The notes below the pieces were generated by a model. That model ran no database searches and had not been told where the DNA came from. It saw only the letters and a list, made by a program, of their open reading frames with translations. This document shows, piece by piece, positions 1 through 8,840 of a stretch of DNA of 64,000 nt. Within the stretch, counting starts at the first letter, position 1; every line of letters begins with the position of its first letter. The position numbers and the translations under genes were made by a program. Source of the DNA: an uncultured Opitutia bacterium. GTDB lineage: Bacteria; Verrucomicrobiota; Verrucomicrobiia; Opitutales; Opitutaceae. The stretch covers positions 124,001 through 188,000 of the forward strand of contig CAIMFY010000074.1 in NCBI GenBank assembly GCA_903840415.1, written 5' to 3'.

Positions 1-909
1 GCGCCGGAGGTCTTCGCCACCGATATTGAATCATTCCTCAGCTACATCAGCCTCGAACGCGGGCTGTCGAAAAACACCGTCGCCGCCTACCGCCGCGACC
101 TCGATCAGGCGGCGCAGTTTTTGAAACGCCGCGGTGTGGCCGACTGGCGCGCCGTCTCGGCGGCGCAGGCGGCGGAGTGGACCTACTCGCTGACAAGCGA
201 TCGCTACACGGCGACCAGCCTCGCACGAAAACTCACCGCGTTGCGGATGCTCGCACGCCATCTCGTTCGCGAAAAGGTCCGCGCTGACGATTTCACCGCG
301 CTCCTTACCGGCCCAAAGCTTGCGCGCAAAATTCCCGGCACGCTCAACGAGACCGAAGTCGCCCGTCTCCTCGCTGCGCCGACTGGCGGCGATCCGCGGG
401 CGCTGCGCGATCGGGCGCTGCTGGAGCTGTTTTATTCGAGCGGCCTGCGCGTGTCCGAACTCGCCGGCCTCATGCTTCAGCAAGTCGATCTCGAGAATAA
501 TTTTCTCCGCGTTTTCGGCAAAGGCTCGAAGGAGCGCGTCGTGCCGATCGGCGGGCGGGCGCGCGATGCGCTCGCGACTTACCTGACGTCGGGCCGGCCA
601 CATCTCGTGAAGCCGAAGACCGGCAGTCAGTTCTTCCTGAACAACCGCGGCACGGCGCTTTCGCGCGTGATGCTCTGGATGCTCGTGAAGAAATACGCTC
701 AGCGTGCCGGTCTCACGAAAAACGTGAAGCCGCACGGCTTGCGCCATTCGTTCGCCACGCACCTGCTTACCGGCGGCGCCGACCTCCGCGCGATTCAGGA
801 AATGCTGGGCCACGCAAGCATCTCGACGACGCAAATTTACACCGCGGTTGAGCCCCAACGGCTCGTTGATCACCACGCCAAGTTTCACCCGCGCAATCGG
901 GAGAAATAG
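1..909 (+). CDS. xerD: Tyrosine site-specific recombinase XerD (5' end cut off)
   Basis: This is a tyrosine recombinase that would act with XerC at dif to resolve chromosome dimers. The frame is open from base 1, so the start lies before the window; 302 residues are visible. The N-terminal SAM-like DNA-binding domain shows in the first ~90 residues (GLSKNTVAAYRRDL). The catalytic domain holds the conserved Arg in GLRVSELAGL, the beta-hairpin Lys in GKGSKERVVP, the HGLRHSFATHLL box, the LGHASISTTQIY box with the nucleophilic Tyr, and an HPR-type C-terminus as in XerD. Nothing mobile surrounds it, so a housekeeping role is more likely than an integrase. XerC is the main alternative. Confidence 0.9.
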   Translation, partial: APEVFATDIESFLSYISLERGLSKNTVAAYRRDLDQAAQFLKRRGVADWRAVSAAQAAEWTYSLTSDRYTATSLARKLTALRMLARHLVREKVRADDFTALLTGPKLARKIPGTLNETEVARLLAAPTGGDPRALRDRALLELFYSSGLRVSELAGLMLQQVDLENNFLRVFGKGSKERVVPIGGRARDALATYLTSGRPHLVKPKTGSQFFLNNRGTALSRVMLWMLVKKYAQRAGLTKNVKPHGLRHSFATHLLTGGADLRAIQEMLGHASISTTQIYTAVEPQRLVDHHAKFHPRNREK

Positions 910-987
910 CGGGTCTGCCCGAAGCAGCCTTGTGACCGACTATTTCCTTCCAATCTTTGGGCAGTTAGGAATGTTCGCTGGTGCGCC

Positions 988-1839
988 ATGGCCATCGAGA
1001 CGATCATTTATGTGACGAACATCCTGATCGGAGGGATTCTCGCGAGTTTGATGACGCACCACTGGCTGCGGCAGGAACACTCGGAGCGGGTGCGCTACTG
1101 GATGCTGGCGACTTGGGTGATGACGGTGGCCGACGTGCTATTCGCGATGCGGCCGGTCGTGCCGTATTGGTTCGCTCGGGTCGTGCCGACACTGTTTGTC
1201 ACGGTGGGTCACGGCGTCCTGTTGCTGGGTGCGCAAAAAACGGCCGACGTCCCGCGTCGATGGAAACTCGTGCTCGGCGCGATTGGCCTGCATGCGGCGG
1301 GCCTCATTTTGTTTCTCGCGATCGGGCGGTCGTCTAACTGGCGCATGGTCTTCAACGGACTGATTTGGGCCTCGCTCTCGCTGGCGTCGTCGTGGTGCTT
1401 CCGCCGCGCCGCGCCGGTTTTTTGGCGACCGTTGCTGGGTCCGGCCAACGTCTTCTTGGCTCACGGCCTCTTTCACTGCCTGCGTGTTTCTTCGGCCGTG
1501 CTGTTTGAGATGCTCGGCTGGACGGAAGCGTCCGTGTGGCTGCAGACAGTCGGCGATCTCGAAGTGAGCCTCTTCATGGTGGCGCTGTTTGTCAGTCTGC
1601 TCGTTGCGCACCTGCAACTGCGCAACGAGGAACTGGCGCGCGCGCTCGCCGAGGTGCAGACGCTCTCGGGCCTGCTGCCGATTTGCGCGTGGTGCAAAAA
1701 AATCCGCGACGACGACGGTTACTGGCAGAAACTCGAAGACTACTTCCAATCGCATAGCCAAATCAAATTCACCCACGGCATCTGCGCGGACTGCTACCAA
1801 GAGCAGACTGGGCGGCGTCCCTCGGCAAAGTCAGTCTAA
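988..1839 (+). CDS. Polytopic membrane protein with a four-cysteine signalling-type tail
   Basis: This 283-residue protein has about six or seven hydrophobic helices in residues 1-210, then a short charged linker and a soluble tail. The tail begins LSGLLPICAWCKK and carries Cys233, Cys236, Cys266 and Cys269, spaced like a zinc-binding site. A very similar tail (LLPIC..CK.IRDD.GYW..ED) ends many PAS, GAF and receiver-domain proteins, so a sensory role is a reasonable inference. No enzymatic domain follows it. The ATG at 988 is chosen because it starts the first membrane helix. It lies 78 bases after xerD and converges on the DUF1080 gene. Its ligand and partner are unknown. Confidence 0.75.
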   Translation: MAIETIIYVTNILIGGILASLMTHHWLRQEHSERVRYWMLATWVMTVADVLFAMRPVVPYWFARVVPTLFVTVGHGVLLLGAQKTADVPRRWKLVLGAIGLHAAGLILFLAIGRSSNWRMVFNGLIWASLSLASSWCFRRAAPVFWRPLLGPANVFLAHGLFHCLRVSSAVLFEMLGWTEASVWLQTVGDLEVSLFMVALFVSLLVAHLQLRNEELARALAEVQTLSGLLPICAWCKKIRDDDGYWQKLEDYFQSHSQIKFTHGICADCYQEQTGRRPSAKSV

Positions 1840-1855
1840 CTGGCGGAGCGACTCG

Positions 1856-3169
1856 TTACAGGCTCTTGATCCGAATGACCCGAAACGCCACCGGATCGTT
1901 GTGGCCGGCGAAACCGAATGAGCCCGACGTGCGGTCTTTGCCAGGGTGCGGCTTGTTGGCCAGAAATTCGGTCACCTTCGCGAGGTCCCCATTCAAAATC
2001 AAGGTGCCGTTGAGCTCCACTTTGATGGTTGAGCCGCGGACGGTGACTTCCTCAAAATTCCACTCGCCGATCGGCCGCTGGTAGCCGCGCGCGGCAGCGA
2101 TCATGCCGTAGGCCGAGCCGTGCGCTTGGCGCGGATCGATTTTCTCGCCGGTGGCTTGCTCGTATTGGTCGTCGAGAATTTGGCTTTCGCACATTCCAAC
2201 GTAGGCGGTGTCGCCGGAGCCCGGATAACGGATCGCGAGACCGTTATTGCCGCCGGGCGGGAGCTTAAACTCCAGGCGCGCTACGAAATCGCTGAACTGC
2301 TCCTGGGTGAAAATCGTGCCGCCTTGCTTGGGTCGGCACAGGATCGCGCCATCAACGATCTGATAATTGTCCACGGGGCCGGCCCAGCCGGTGAAATCCT
2401 TGCCGTTGAAAACCGATTTGAAACCCGCCGCCTCCCCGTGGGCCGAGAGGATGCGGTTGGCCTCCTCGGTGCCGATTTCCCGGATGAAGAGATTGCGCCA
2501 ACGAATTTCGCCATCGTGGGTCTGCAACTCGATCGGGCCGCGCGCGGGGATGGGTGTCTTCCGGTCGTAATAGTTTTCCAGCAGCGCGTGATCGACGACG
2601 AGTTGCTCGTTCAGCCAGACGGTCACGCGGGCGCCGACCATCAGGACGCGGAAGTGATTCCACTCGCCGAAAGTTTTGTCGGCCTTCACCAGCGGATCTT
2701 TGCCGGGGGCGCCAGGTGAGTTGTTCCAGAGACCGCCCGAACCTTTGTCGGAACCGAGCTTGAATTTCACTTGCTCGGTGTAGTCCCAAATCTGCACTTG
2801 CGGGCAGCCGCGCAGGTAGATGCCCGAGTCGGCGAGCGGCACGGTCTTGTAATCGACGAGGAGTTCGAAGTCGCCGTAGTCCTTCACGGTCGTCGCGTAT
2901 CTGCCGTGACCGTCGTTGACGAGCTCATCACCCTCGGCACGCCAGTGCTTCAGCATGTCGGCGGTCCAGTCGGTGTCCTGCTTTGTGCGAGCGTCTTCAG
3001 ACATCGCGGCATATTTGCGCGGATCAAGCGTGTCGCCGCCCCGCCAGCCGGAGAGATTGCGGCCGTTGTAGAGCGCGGTGAAACCGGCCGGCGGTGTGAC
3101 TGCGGCAAATGCGGGTGCGGCGAGCAGCGTGGCGAACAGGAGCGAACGGGTGGTGGTAGCGAGTTTCAT
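1856..3169 (-). CDS. Secreted double-DUF1080 protein (3-keto-disaccharide hydrolase family)
   Basis: The 437-residue product has a signal peptide (LLFATLLAAPAFA) followed by two DUF1080 concanavalin-like domains, at about residues 25-230 and 245-437. Each opens with an FTALYNGRNLSGW or FKSVFNGKDFTGW motif. Members of this family (PF06439) cleave 3-keto-glycosides made by Gfo/Idh/MocA dehydrogenases. The next gene upstream, 6 bases away on the same strand, is such a dehydrogenase, and a transporter follows, so the three probably form an operon. Two domains in one chain is less common than one and could mean one catalytic and one binding copy. The exact substrate cannot be read from the sequence. 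Confidence 0.87.
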   Translation of the reverse strand: MKLATTTRSLLFATLLAAPAFAAVTPPAGFTALYNGRNLSGWRGGDTLDPRKYAAMSEDARTKQDTDWTADMLKHWRAEGDELVNDGHGRYATTVKDYGDFELLVDYKTVPLADSGIYLRGCPQVQIWDYTEQVKFKLGSDKGSGGLWNNSPGAPGKDPLVKADKTFGEWNHFRVLMVGARVTVWLNEQLVVDHALLENYYDRKTPIPARGPIELQTHDGEIRWRNLFIREIGTEEANRILSAHGEAAGFKSVFNGKDFTGWAGPVDNYQIVDGAILCRPKQGGTIFTQEQFSDFVARLEFKLPPGGNNGLAIRYPGSGDTAYVGMCESQILDDQYEQATGEKIDPRQAHGSAYGMIAAARGYQRPIGEWNFEEVTVRGSTIKVELNGTLILNGDLAKVTEFLANKPHPGKDRTSGSFGFAGHNDPVAFRVIRIKSL

Positions 3170-3175
3170 GGCGGG

Positions 3176-4255
3176 TTAAAGTTTCACGGTGCGGCCTTCG
3201 CGGAACGACTGATCAGCGGCGAGCACGATGCGCAGGCTGTCGACGGCACTCTGCCAATGCGCGGAGAGATCGGTGTCGTCGCGGATCGCTTGACGGAAGA
3301 CCTCCTGCTCGCGGCGGCAGAGTTCGTCGTGGGTCGGCTCGTCGTTGACGCCGATGATTTCGTCGGGCGTGGAGAATTTTCCGTCTGGGCCGCGGGCCGC
3401 ATGATGCAGGTGGAGCGCCTCTGTCTGTGTGTGCGAATCGATGTTCGACGACTGGCCGACGCTCGCGGCGGTGCGCGCCACGATGCTCACGCAGCCTCGA
3501 GGACCGATCACATCTTTCACGAAAAACGCCGTCTCGCTCATCATCGGACCCCAGCCGGCTTCATACCAGCCGACGGAGCCATCGTCGAAGGTGACTTGGA
3601 GTTGGCCATAGTTGATCTGGCCTGGCGCGATGTCGTCGGCGAGGCGGGCACCGATGCCGCTGACGCTCACCGGACGCGCGCCGGTCATGTGGCACATCAC
3701 ATCGACGTAATGCACACCGCAATCGACGATCGGCGAGGTCGAGCGGAGGAGATTTTTGTGCGTCTCCCAATTTGCGCCGGAGCTTTGCTGGTTCAGGTTC
3801 ATCCGCATCACGAGCGGCTTGCCGAGTGTGCGCGCGAGTTCGGTGAATTTCTGCCACGACGGGTGAACGTGCAGGATGTAACCGACGACCAGTATCCGTT
3901 TGAGACGCCTCGCGGTGGCGACAACGTATTCGCAGTCGGCGATGTTGTCGGCTACCGGCTTCTCGAGGAACACATGCGCGCCGGCCTCCATCGCCGCCGT
4001 GGCGTAGGCGGCGTGCGTCTCAGAGTAAGTGCTGATGCAGACGGCGTCGGGTTTCGTGCGTCGGAGCGCGTCCGCGAAATCGGCGAACTCGGCGTAGCGA
4101 CCGCCAAAATCGGCGTTGAGTTTCTGTCGGGACGCCGCGCCGCGCGCGACCAGCCCGACGATTTCAAAATCGCCCGCCATGCCGTGATAGGCGCGGGCGT
4201 GCGAGGTGCCCATGTGACCGCAGCCGACGACGAGGACGCGAAGTTTTTTAGTCAT
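3176..4255 (-). CDS. Gfo/Idh/MocA family NAD(P)-dependent oxidoreductase (cytoplasmic)
   Basis: The 359-residue protein begins with a Rossmann fold (VLVVGCGHMGTSHARAY), has the family EKPVADN motif with its conserved Lys near residue 120, and then the alpha/beta C-terminal domain. It has no signal peptide, so it acts in the cytoplasm. Such enzymes oxidise or reduce sugars and inositols, often at C3. It sits between the DUF1080 gene (6-base gap) and the MFS symporter gene (24-base gap), suggesting use of an imported sugar or keto-sugar. Substrate and cofactor preference are unknown. Confidence 0.88.
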   Translation of the reverse strand: MTKKLRVLVVGCGHMGTSHARAYHGMAGDFEIVGLVARGAASRQKLNADFGGRYAEFADFADALRRTKPDAVCISTYSETHAAYATAAMEAGAHVFLEKPVADNIADCEYVVATARRLKRILVVGYILHVHPSWQKFTELARTLGKPLVMRMNLNQQSSGANWETHKNLLRSTSPIVDCGVHYVDVMCHMTGARPVSVSGIGARLADDIAPGQINYGQLQVTFDDGSVGWYEAGWGPMMSETAFFVKDVIGPRGCVSIVARTAASVGQSSNIDSHTQTEALHLHHAARGPDGKFSTPDEIIGVNDEPTHDELCRREQEVFRQAIRDDTDLSAHWQSAVDSLRIVLAADQSFREGRTVKL

Positions 4256-4279
4256 GACGCATTTCCAGCGGATCGAAAC

Positions 4280-5611
4280 TCAGTGGGGCGCCGCTGCCAC
4301 TGCCGCCGTGGTCGCCGGCGGCTTGAAGAAAAGCGCTAGGGCGATGGCCGCGATGGAGGCGGCGGCGAGCGGCACGAGGAAAAGTCCCCTGAAATCAATC
4401 ACGGCTCCCGTGGCGTAAACTTTCTGCAGTAGGAACGGGCAGATCGAGTTGGCGAGGAGCGCGCCGACGCCGAGGATCTGGAGGTTGAAGAGGCCTTGGG
4501 CGCTGGCGCGGATGTCTTTTGGAAAATACGCATCGACGAAAATATAGACCGTCGCGAAGAAAAACGCGTAGCAAATGCCGTGGAGAATTTGCACCGCGAT
4601 GATCATGCCGGCGCTCTGCGGGCAGAACGCATAGACCGCGAAACGCGCAGCATGGCCGAGGATGCCGACGATCATCGTCGTGCGCCAACCGAACTTCCGC
4701 AGCGTCGCGCCGAGAACGAACATCGTGAGAATCTCGGCGACCTGGCCGATGCTCATCACGGGCGTGATCCAGTTCGACGCGATGCCGACACCGCCCGCCT
4801 CGCGCGCTGTGCCGAGAAAGACGCCCGTCCAGTTAAAGTAGCAGTTGTGGACGAACGAATCCACCAGCGTGACGAACCAGAGCACGAGCACGAAGGGCAC
4901 TTTGAGCAGGCGCAGCGCTTCGAGCCATGCACGTTTCTCGATCGTGCCGGCGGCGGCCGCAGTTTTTGGCGCTGTGCGCGGCAGCGTGAGGCTGAACGCC
5001 GCGAGCGTGAGCGACGCGAGGCCGGCGACGATAAAAGTCCACTTGGTCGCGGCCTTTGCAGCGTCGCCGGTGAGCGGATGGCTCAGGGCCGTGCCAAGCC
5101 AGTCGATGAGCCCGGCCGGATGCGCGGTGCTCACGGCGCCCCAGTTGACAAAAATAAACGTGAACGGCCACGCCGCAAGAATCCACCCAATCGTGCCGCC
5201 CATGCGAATGCTGCCGAATTCCTTTTCGGGATTCTTCATATTCGCAAACGCGATCGAGTTCACGATCGAGATCGTCGGCACGTAGAGGAGGCAGTGCACG
5301 AGCATCAGGAGGAAAAACGGCAGAAACTCCTTCGTGAAACCACAGCCCAGAATCGCGAGGCCGCCGACGAGGTGCGAGAACGCCAGAAATTTTTCCGGCG
5401 CGAATTTTCGATCGGCCCACTGGTTGCTGAAAAACATCCCGACGATCGAGGCGACGGGAAACGCGTTGAGGATGAGGGACTGCTGGCCCGGCGAAAATCC
5501 GAGGCTCGGGAGGTAGCCGAAGATCAGCGGGAGCCATGCGCCCCAGATGAAAAATTCGAGCACCATCATGAAAAAGAGCCGGTATTTCCCGGTCGAAGCG
5601 GTTGCACTCAT
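4280..5611 (-). CDS. MFS transporter of the nucleoside:H+ symporter type
   Basis: The 443-residue protein has about 12 membrane helices. Its N-terminus (FFIWGAWLPLIFGYLP) and the following SNQWADRKFAPEK loop match the nucleoside-H+ symporter family of the major facilitator superfamily. The start is placed at the ATG at 5611, because the open frame upstream of it is hydrophilic, has no membrane helices and overlaps the divergent gene. Family members in Bacteroidota and Verrucomicrobiota often lie beside DUF1080 and oxidoreductase genes, as here, and may carry sugars rather than nucleosides. It is the first gene of the leftward operon and shares a 180-base divergent promoter region. Confidence 0.85.
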   Translation of the reverse strand: MSATASTGKYRLFFMMVLEFFIWGAWLPLIFGYLPSLGFSPGQQSLILNAFPVASIVGMFFSNQWADRKFAPEKFLAFSHLVGGLAILGCGFTKEFLPFFLLMLVHCLLYVPTISIVNSIAFANMKNPEKEFGSIRMGGTIGWILAAWPFTFIFVNWGAVSTAHPAGLIDWLGTALSHPLTGDAAKAATKWTFIVAGLASLTLAAFSLTLPRTAPKTAAAAGTIEKRAWLEALRLLKVPFVLVLWFVTLVDSFVHNCYFNWTGVFLGTAREAGGVGIASNWITPVMSIGQVAEILTMFVLGATLRKFGWRTTMIVGILGHAARFAVYAFCPQSAGMIIAVQILHGICYAFFFATVYIFVDAYFPKDIRASAQGLFNLQILGVGALLANSICPFLLQKVYATGAVIDFRGLFLVPLAAASIAAIALALFFKPPATTAAVAAAPH

Positions 5612-5791
5612 GGGATCGTTTTTTGGGGTGAGAATTGCCGCCGACGCCGAGGTGCGCCAGCAGGCACGATAGTGGAGTGTGGGCGGACGATGCCCCCGCC
5701 ATCCAGCCTGAAGATCGGATGCACGCTTCCGGGTTGCCATGCGCTTTCCTGATCGCACATCACTGCAGGCGCGCAACCGCTCACTCGCCCC
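5612..5791. promoter_or_regulatory. Divergent intergenic region of the keto-sugar locus
   Basis: These 180 bases separate the leftward symporter operon from the rightward Tat-exported oxidoreductase and must hold both promoters. No convincing -35/-10 pair or palindromic operator was found by eye. The assignment rests only on gene orientation. Confidence 0.4.
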
Positions 5792-7171
5792 GTGAAATCC
5801 CCGGTCATCCTCAGCCGCCGCCAGTTTGTCCGGACGCTCGGCGCCGCCGCGCTCACCGCCCCGTTCGTCACGCGCAACCTGCTCGCCGTCCCGCCGAGCA
5901 CGGTTTTGCGACACGCGAGCTTTGGCGCGTCGGGCATGGCGTGGAGCGACATCCAGGCGATCTGTAGCAACCCGTTTGTGAAACTCGTCGCCGTCGCCGA
6001 GGTGGACTTGGGCCGGATCACCGAGGTGAAGGCGATGTTTCCCGACGTGAAAGTTTACCAGGACTGGCGCGAACTCCTCGACAAGGAAGGCAAGAACATC
6101 GACTCGGTCAACGTCTCGACGCCCGATCACCTCCATGCGCCCATCGCGCTGTCGGCGATGCAACTCGGCAAACACGTTTACTGCGAAAAACCGCTCGCCC
6201 ACGATCTGCACGAAACGCGCGTCCTCAGCGAATTTGCCCGCGAGAAAAAGCTCATCACGCAGATGGGCATCCAGATTCACTCGCAGAAAGTTTACCGCCA
6301 GGCCGTCGCACTCGTGCAGGGCGGAGCGATCGGAAAAATCAAGGAAGTCCACACGTGGAGTAACAAAAAATGGGGCGCGATCGGCGCGCCGCCGGTGACG
6401 GCGGACGCGGTGCTGGATGGTTTTGCGTGGGATTTGTGGCTCGGCGGCTGCCCGGCGCGACCGTTCGTCGGCGAGGGCTATTATCATCCCGGCAACTGGC
6501 GCCGGCGGCTCGACTTCGGCACGGGAACGTTTGGCGACATGGGCTGCCACATTTTCGATCCGGTGTTTGAATCACTCGCGCTGACAGCGCCGATCTCGCT
6601 CCGGTCGGAAGGGCCGGCGCCCGACGCATGGAACTGGGCGATCAACGCGAACATCCGTTACGTTTTCCCCGGCACGAATTTTACCGCTGCCCCGACCATC
6701 GCCGTTACTTGGTATGACGGCGACAACCGGCCGCCGAAGGAAATTCTGGCACTCGTCGCCGAGCCGGCGCCAGTCCAGCAAAAAACCTCGCCGTCGAAAC
6801 GCCCGGTCGATCCGCTCGATCAAGGTTCGATTTTCATCGGCACGGAAGGAGTGCTCCACGTGCCGCATGTCGCGACTCCCCGGCTTTTCCCGTTGGAAAA
6901 ATTTCGCGATTACGCGCTGCCGCAGATTCAGGGCACGCATCATTGGAGCGATTGGGCCGAGGCGTGCGTCGGTGGTCGCGGCAAGCCGAGCGCCGGCTTT
7001 GATTATTCCGGCCCGTTAACCGAAGCGGTGCTGCTGGGGAGCGTCGCGGTGCGCTTTCCGCAGACGACGCTCGAGTGGAACAGCGAGCGCCTCCAGTTCA
7101 CGAATGAGAAAGCGGCGAACACGTTTGTCGGTCGTTCCTATCGCAAAGGCTGGGACGTCGCCGGACTTTAG
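5792..7171 (+). CDS. Tat-exported Gfo/Idh/MocA family oxidoreductase
   Basis: The 459-residue protein starts at a GTG, which puts a twin-arginine signal (SRRQFVRTLGAAALTAPF) at its N-terminus. Export after folding fits an enzyme that needs a bound dinucleotide cofactor. The Rossmann domain and the YCEKPLAHDL motif follow, then the longer C-terminal domain typical of periplasmic members of the family. It is divergent from the DUF1080, oxidoreductase and symporter genes. A periplasmic and a cytoplasmic oxidoreductase in one locus suggests redox steps on both sides of the membrane. TatC is encoded at about 60 kb in this window. Confidence 0.88.
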   Translation: MKSPVILSRRQFVRTLGAAALTAPFVTRNLLAVPPSTVLRHASFGASGMAWSDIQAICSNPFVKLVAVAEVDLGRITEVKAMFPDVKVYQDWRELLDKEGKNIDSVNVSTPDHLHAPIALSAMQLGKHVYCEKPLAHDLHETRVLSEFAREKKLITQMGIQIHSQKVYRQAVALVQGGAIGKIKEVHTWSNKKWGAIGAPPVTADAVLDGFAWDLWLGGCPARPFVGEGYYHPGNWRRRLDFGTGTFGDMGCHIFDPVFESLALTAPISLRSEGPAPDAWNWAINANIRYVFPGTNFTAAPTIAVTWYDGDNRPPKEILALVAEPAPVQQKTSPSKRPVDPLDQGSIFIGTEGVLHVPHVATPRLFPLEKFRDYALPQIQGTHHWSDWAEACVGGRGKPSAGFDYSGPLTEAVLLGSVAVRFPQTTLEWNSERLQFTNEKAANTFVGRSYRKGWDVAGL

Positions 7172-7172
7172 T

Positions 7173-7535
7173 ATGCCACTGCGAGTTAAACGCGCTGCCA
7201 TGTCTGGCCAAGCTTCCCGCCAGCCAGCGCAGAAATCCACCACCGCCGGCCCCACCGCCGCTTCTGATCGGATGCCGACGAAGGAGGAATTGCTCCACGA
7301 ATTGCGCCTGCACGGCGCGAAGCCGCGGCCGCCGCGTGAAATTCCCACGGTCAGCCGTCGCACCCGCGACTATCTGCTCGTGGCCGGAATCGGCAGTGCG
7401 GCGATTCTGCTCGCGTGCTTTCGGCTGATGAATGGTTCGGACCCGTTGGTGATTGCGAGGCTCGCTTTCACGGGTGTAGCGCTCTTGTGCGGGCTGCTGT
7501 GGTTTATTTTCTACGGTGTGATGGGCCGGTATTGA
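7173..7535 (+). CDS. Small membrane protein of unknown function
   Basis: The 120-residue product has a basic, Ala/Pro-rich N-terminal third, a TKEELLHELRLHGAKPRPP stretch, and two hydrophobic segments near the C-terminus (YLLVAGIGSAAILLACF and a second ending FIFYGVMGRY). The start may be the ATG at 7173, one base after the preceding stop, or the ATG at 7200. The open frame further upstream overlaps the oxidoreductase gene and is rejected. No family is recognised. Confidence 0.6.
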   Translation: MPLRVKRAAMSGQASRQPAQKSTTAGPTAASDRMPTKEELLHELRLHGAKPRPPREIPTVSRRTRDYLLVAGIGSAAILLACFRLMNGSDPLVIARLAFTGVALLCGLLWFIFYGVMGRY

Positions 7536-7591
7536 GAGGTGCTCGCGCAGGTCGGGATTGCCATTGGCCGGGCGGTGCTTGGAATCGGCGC

Positions 7592-8788
7592 GTGAAACTA
7601 CTCGTCGTTGCTCGCTTCGGCTTGGCCGCACTCTTCATTTCGCCGGTGTTCGCGCAGACCCTGGCACCGGACGCCGCCGCGGAGGATCCGATCAAGGCGA
7701 TGGTCGCGCGGCTCGATCTCGAAAGCTACAAGGCAACGATCAAGAGCCTTACGCAGTTCGGCGATCGCCGCCAGGGCACCGACCGCAACCGCGCGGCTCT
7801 CAACTGGATTGAAGCGCAACTCAAGAGTTACGGCTACACTAACACCGCGCGCCTCAAGTATGATTATTTCCCCACCGATCCTCGCCGTCCGAGCGGTCCC
7901 CCTGCCAGCGGTGCCGACGGCGCGCAGGGGGGTGGGCGGTATCGCGGCGTGCGCACACCGACCGGCGTGAACAACGATCCGCTCAAGCAGCCCGACGAAA
8001 AATTGCGCGCCCTCAACGCACAGGCGGGCGACGTCGGCCCGCGCGAGGAAGTTTACTGCACCAAGATCGGCACGACGCATCCCGAGGAAATGTATATTGT
8101 CGGCGCTCACATGGACGGCCACGGCTGGGGCGAGGCCGCCAACGACGACGGCTCGGGCACCGCGCTCGTGATGGAACTCGCGCGGATTTTCATGTCCCCG
8201 GGCGTAAAGACCGAACGCTCGATCCGTTTTTGTCTTTGGAACAACGAGGAGACCGGCCTCAACGGCGCTCGCGCTTACATCGCGCAACGTGCCGCGTTGC
8301 AGGGCAAGGAGGAACCCGCGGGCTCCAGCCAGTATCCCGAGCCCAAGTGGCTCGGCATGATCCAGCACGACATGATGCTTCTCGATCATGGCATGCCGCT
8401 CGCCGACGGCACGATCCCGAAAGCGCAGCGGCCCGAGGCGGATGTGAACATCGAGTTCCAGTCGATGGCGAAGCTGGCGGCCGAGGCGCAGCAGCTCGCG
8501 TGGGCTTTTTACGCGGCCAATGAGGCTTATGCGACCGACTATCCCGCCGCCGTTGGGCCGCACATGACCAACACCGACAGCACACCCTTCATGGACCTCG
8601 TGCCCGCGATCAGCCTGCGCGAAAACGAGCGCGGCCGCGAAATCGGCGCTGGCTGGGATCCGACCTGGCACCAGCCGGTGGATCTTTACGCCACTTTCAG
8701 CGACAAGGATTTTCGTCTCGGTCTCAACGCCGCGCAGACCACGCTCGGCGCGATCGCGCGGCTGACGGGCGCGACGCTGACAAAATAA
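7592..8788 (+). CDS. Secreted M28-family zinc aminopeptidase
   Basis: Starting at the GTG at 7592 gives a 398-residue protein with a clean signal peptide (VKLLVVARFGLAALF, ending at FAQ). The longer frame from 7415 overlaps the upstream gene and has no export signal. The M28 core shows the metal-binding series: His-Asp in VGAHMDGHG, Asp in ANDDGSG, the catalytic Glu pair in WNNEETG, and later Asp and His residues (NTDSTPF, DPTWHQP). Family members remove N-terminal residues from peptides in the periplasm or outside the cell. A Gly/Pro-rich insert lies at about residues 100-130. A role in peptide scavenging is inferred. Confidence 0.87.
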   Translation: MKLLVVARFGLAALFISPVFAQTLAPDAAAEDPIKAMVARLDLESYKATIKSLTQFGDRRQGTDRNRAALNWIEAQLKSYGYTNTARLKYDYFPTDPRRPSGPPASGADGAQGGGRYRGVRTPTGVNNDPLKQPDEKLRALNAQAGDVGPREEVYCTKIGTTHPEEMYIVGAHMDGHGWGEAANDDGSGTALVMELARIFMSPGVKTERSIRFCLWNNEETGLNGARAYIAQRAALQGKEEPAGSSQYPEPKWLGMIQHDMMLLDHGMPLADGTIPKAQRPEADVNIEFQSMAKLAAEAQQLAWAFYAANEAYATDYPAAVGPHMTNTDSTPFMDLVPAISLRENERGREIGAGWDPTWHQPVDLYATFSDKDFRLGLNAAQTTLGAIARLTGATLTK

Positions 8789-8804
8789 TTCCCGCCGGCG
8801 AACG

Positions 8805-8836
8805 GTTCACGCTCTCGGATGAGCGCGGGGGTGAAC
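8805..8836. terminator. Possible bidirectional terminator
   Basis: The arms GTTCAC+GCTC and GAGC+GTGAAC can pair, with a short bulge on one side. The hairpin lies between the convergent ends of the M28 peptidase and SRPBCC genes. There is no clear U-tract on either strand, so it is only a candidate. Confidence 0.3.
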
Positions 8837-8840
8837 ACAG

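Noticed and set aside
1-909. Integrase of a prophage or island
   Set aside because: No att repeat, tRNA gene or phage gene nearby, and the C-terminal pattern is that of chromosomal XerD.
2771-4339. 522-codon plus-strand open frame over the oxidoreductase gene
   Set aside because: Low-complexity Arg/Ala/Val translation, antisense to a clear Gfo/Idh/MocA gene.
4280-6550. Symporter gene starting at 6550 (756 residues)
   Set aside because: The extra N-terminus overlaps the divergent oxidoreductase, is hydrophilic and low-complexity, and the membrane protein proper begins at 5611.
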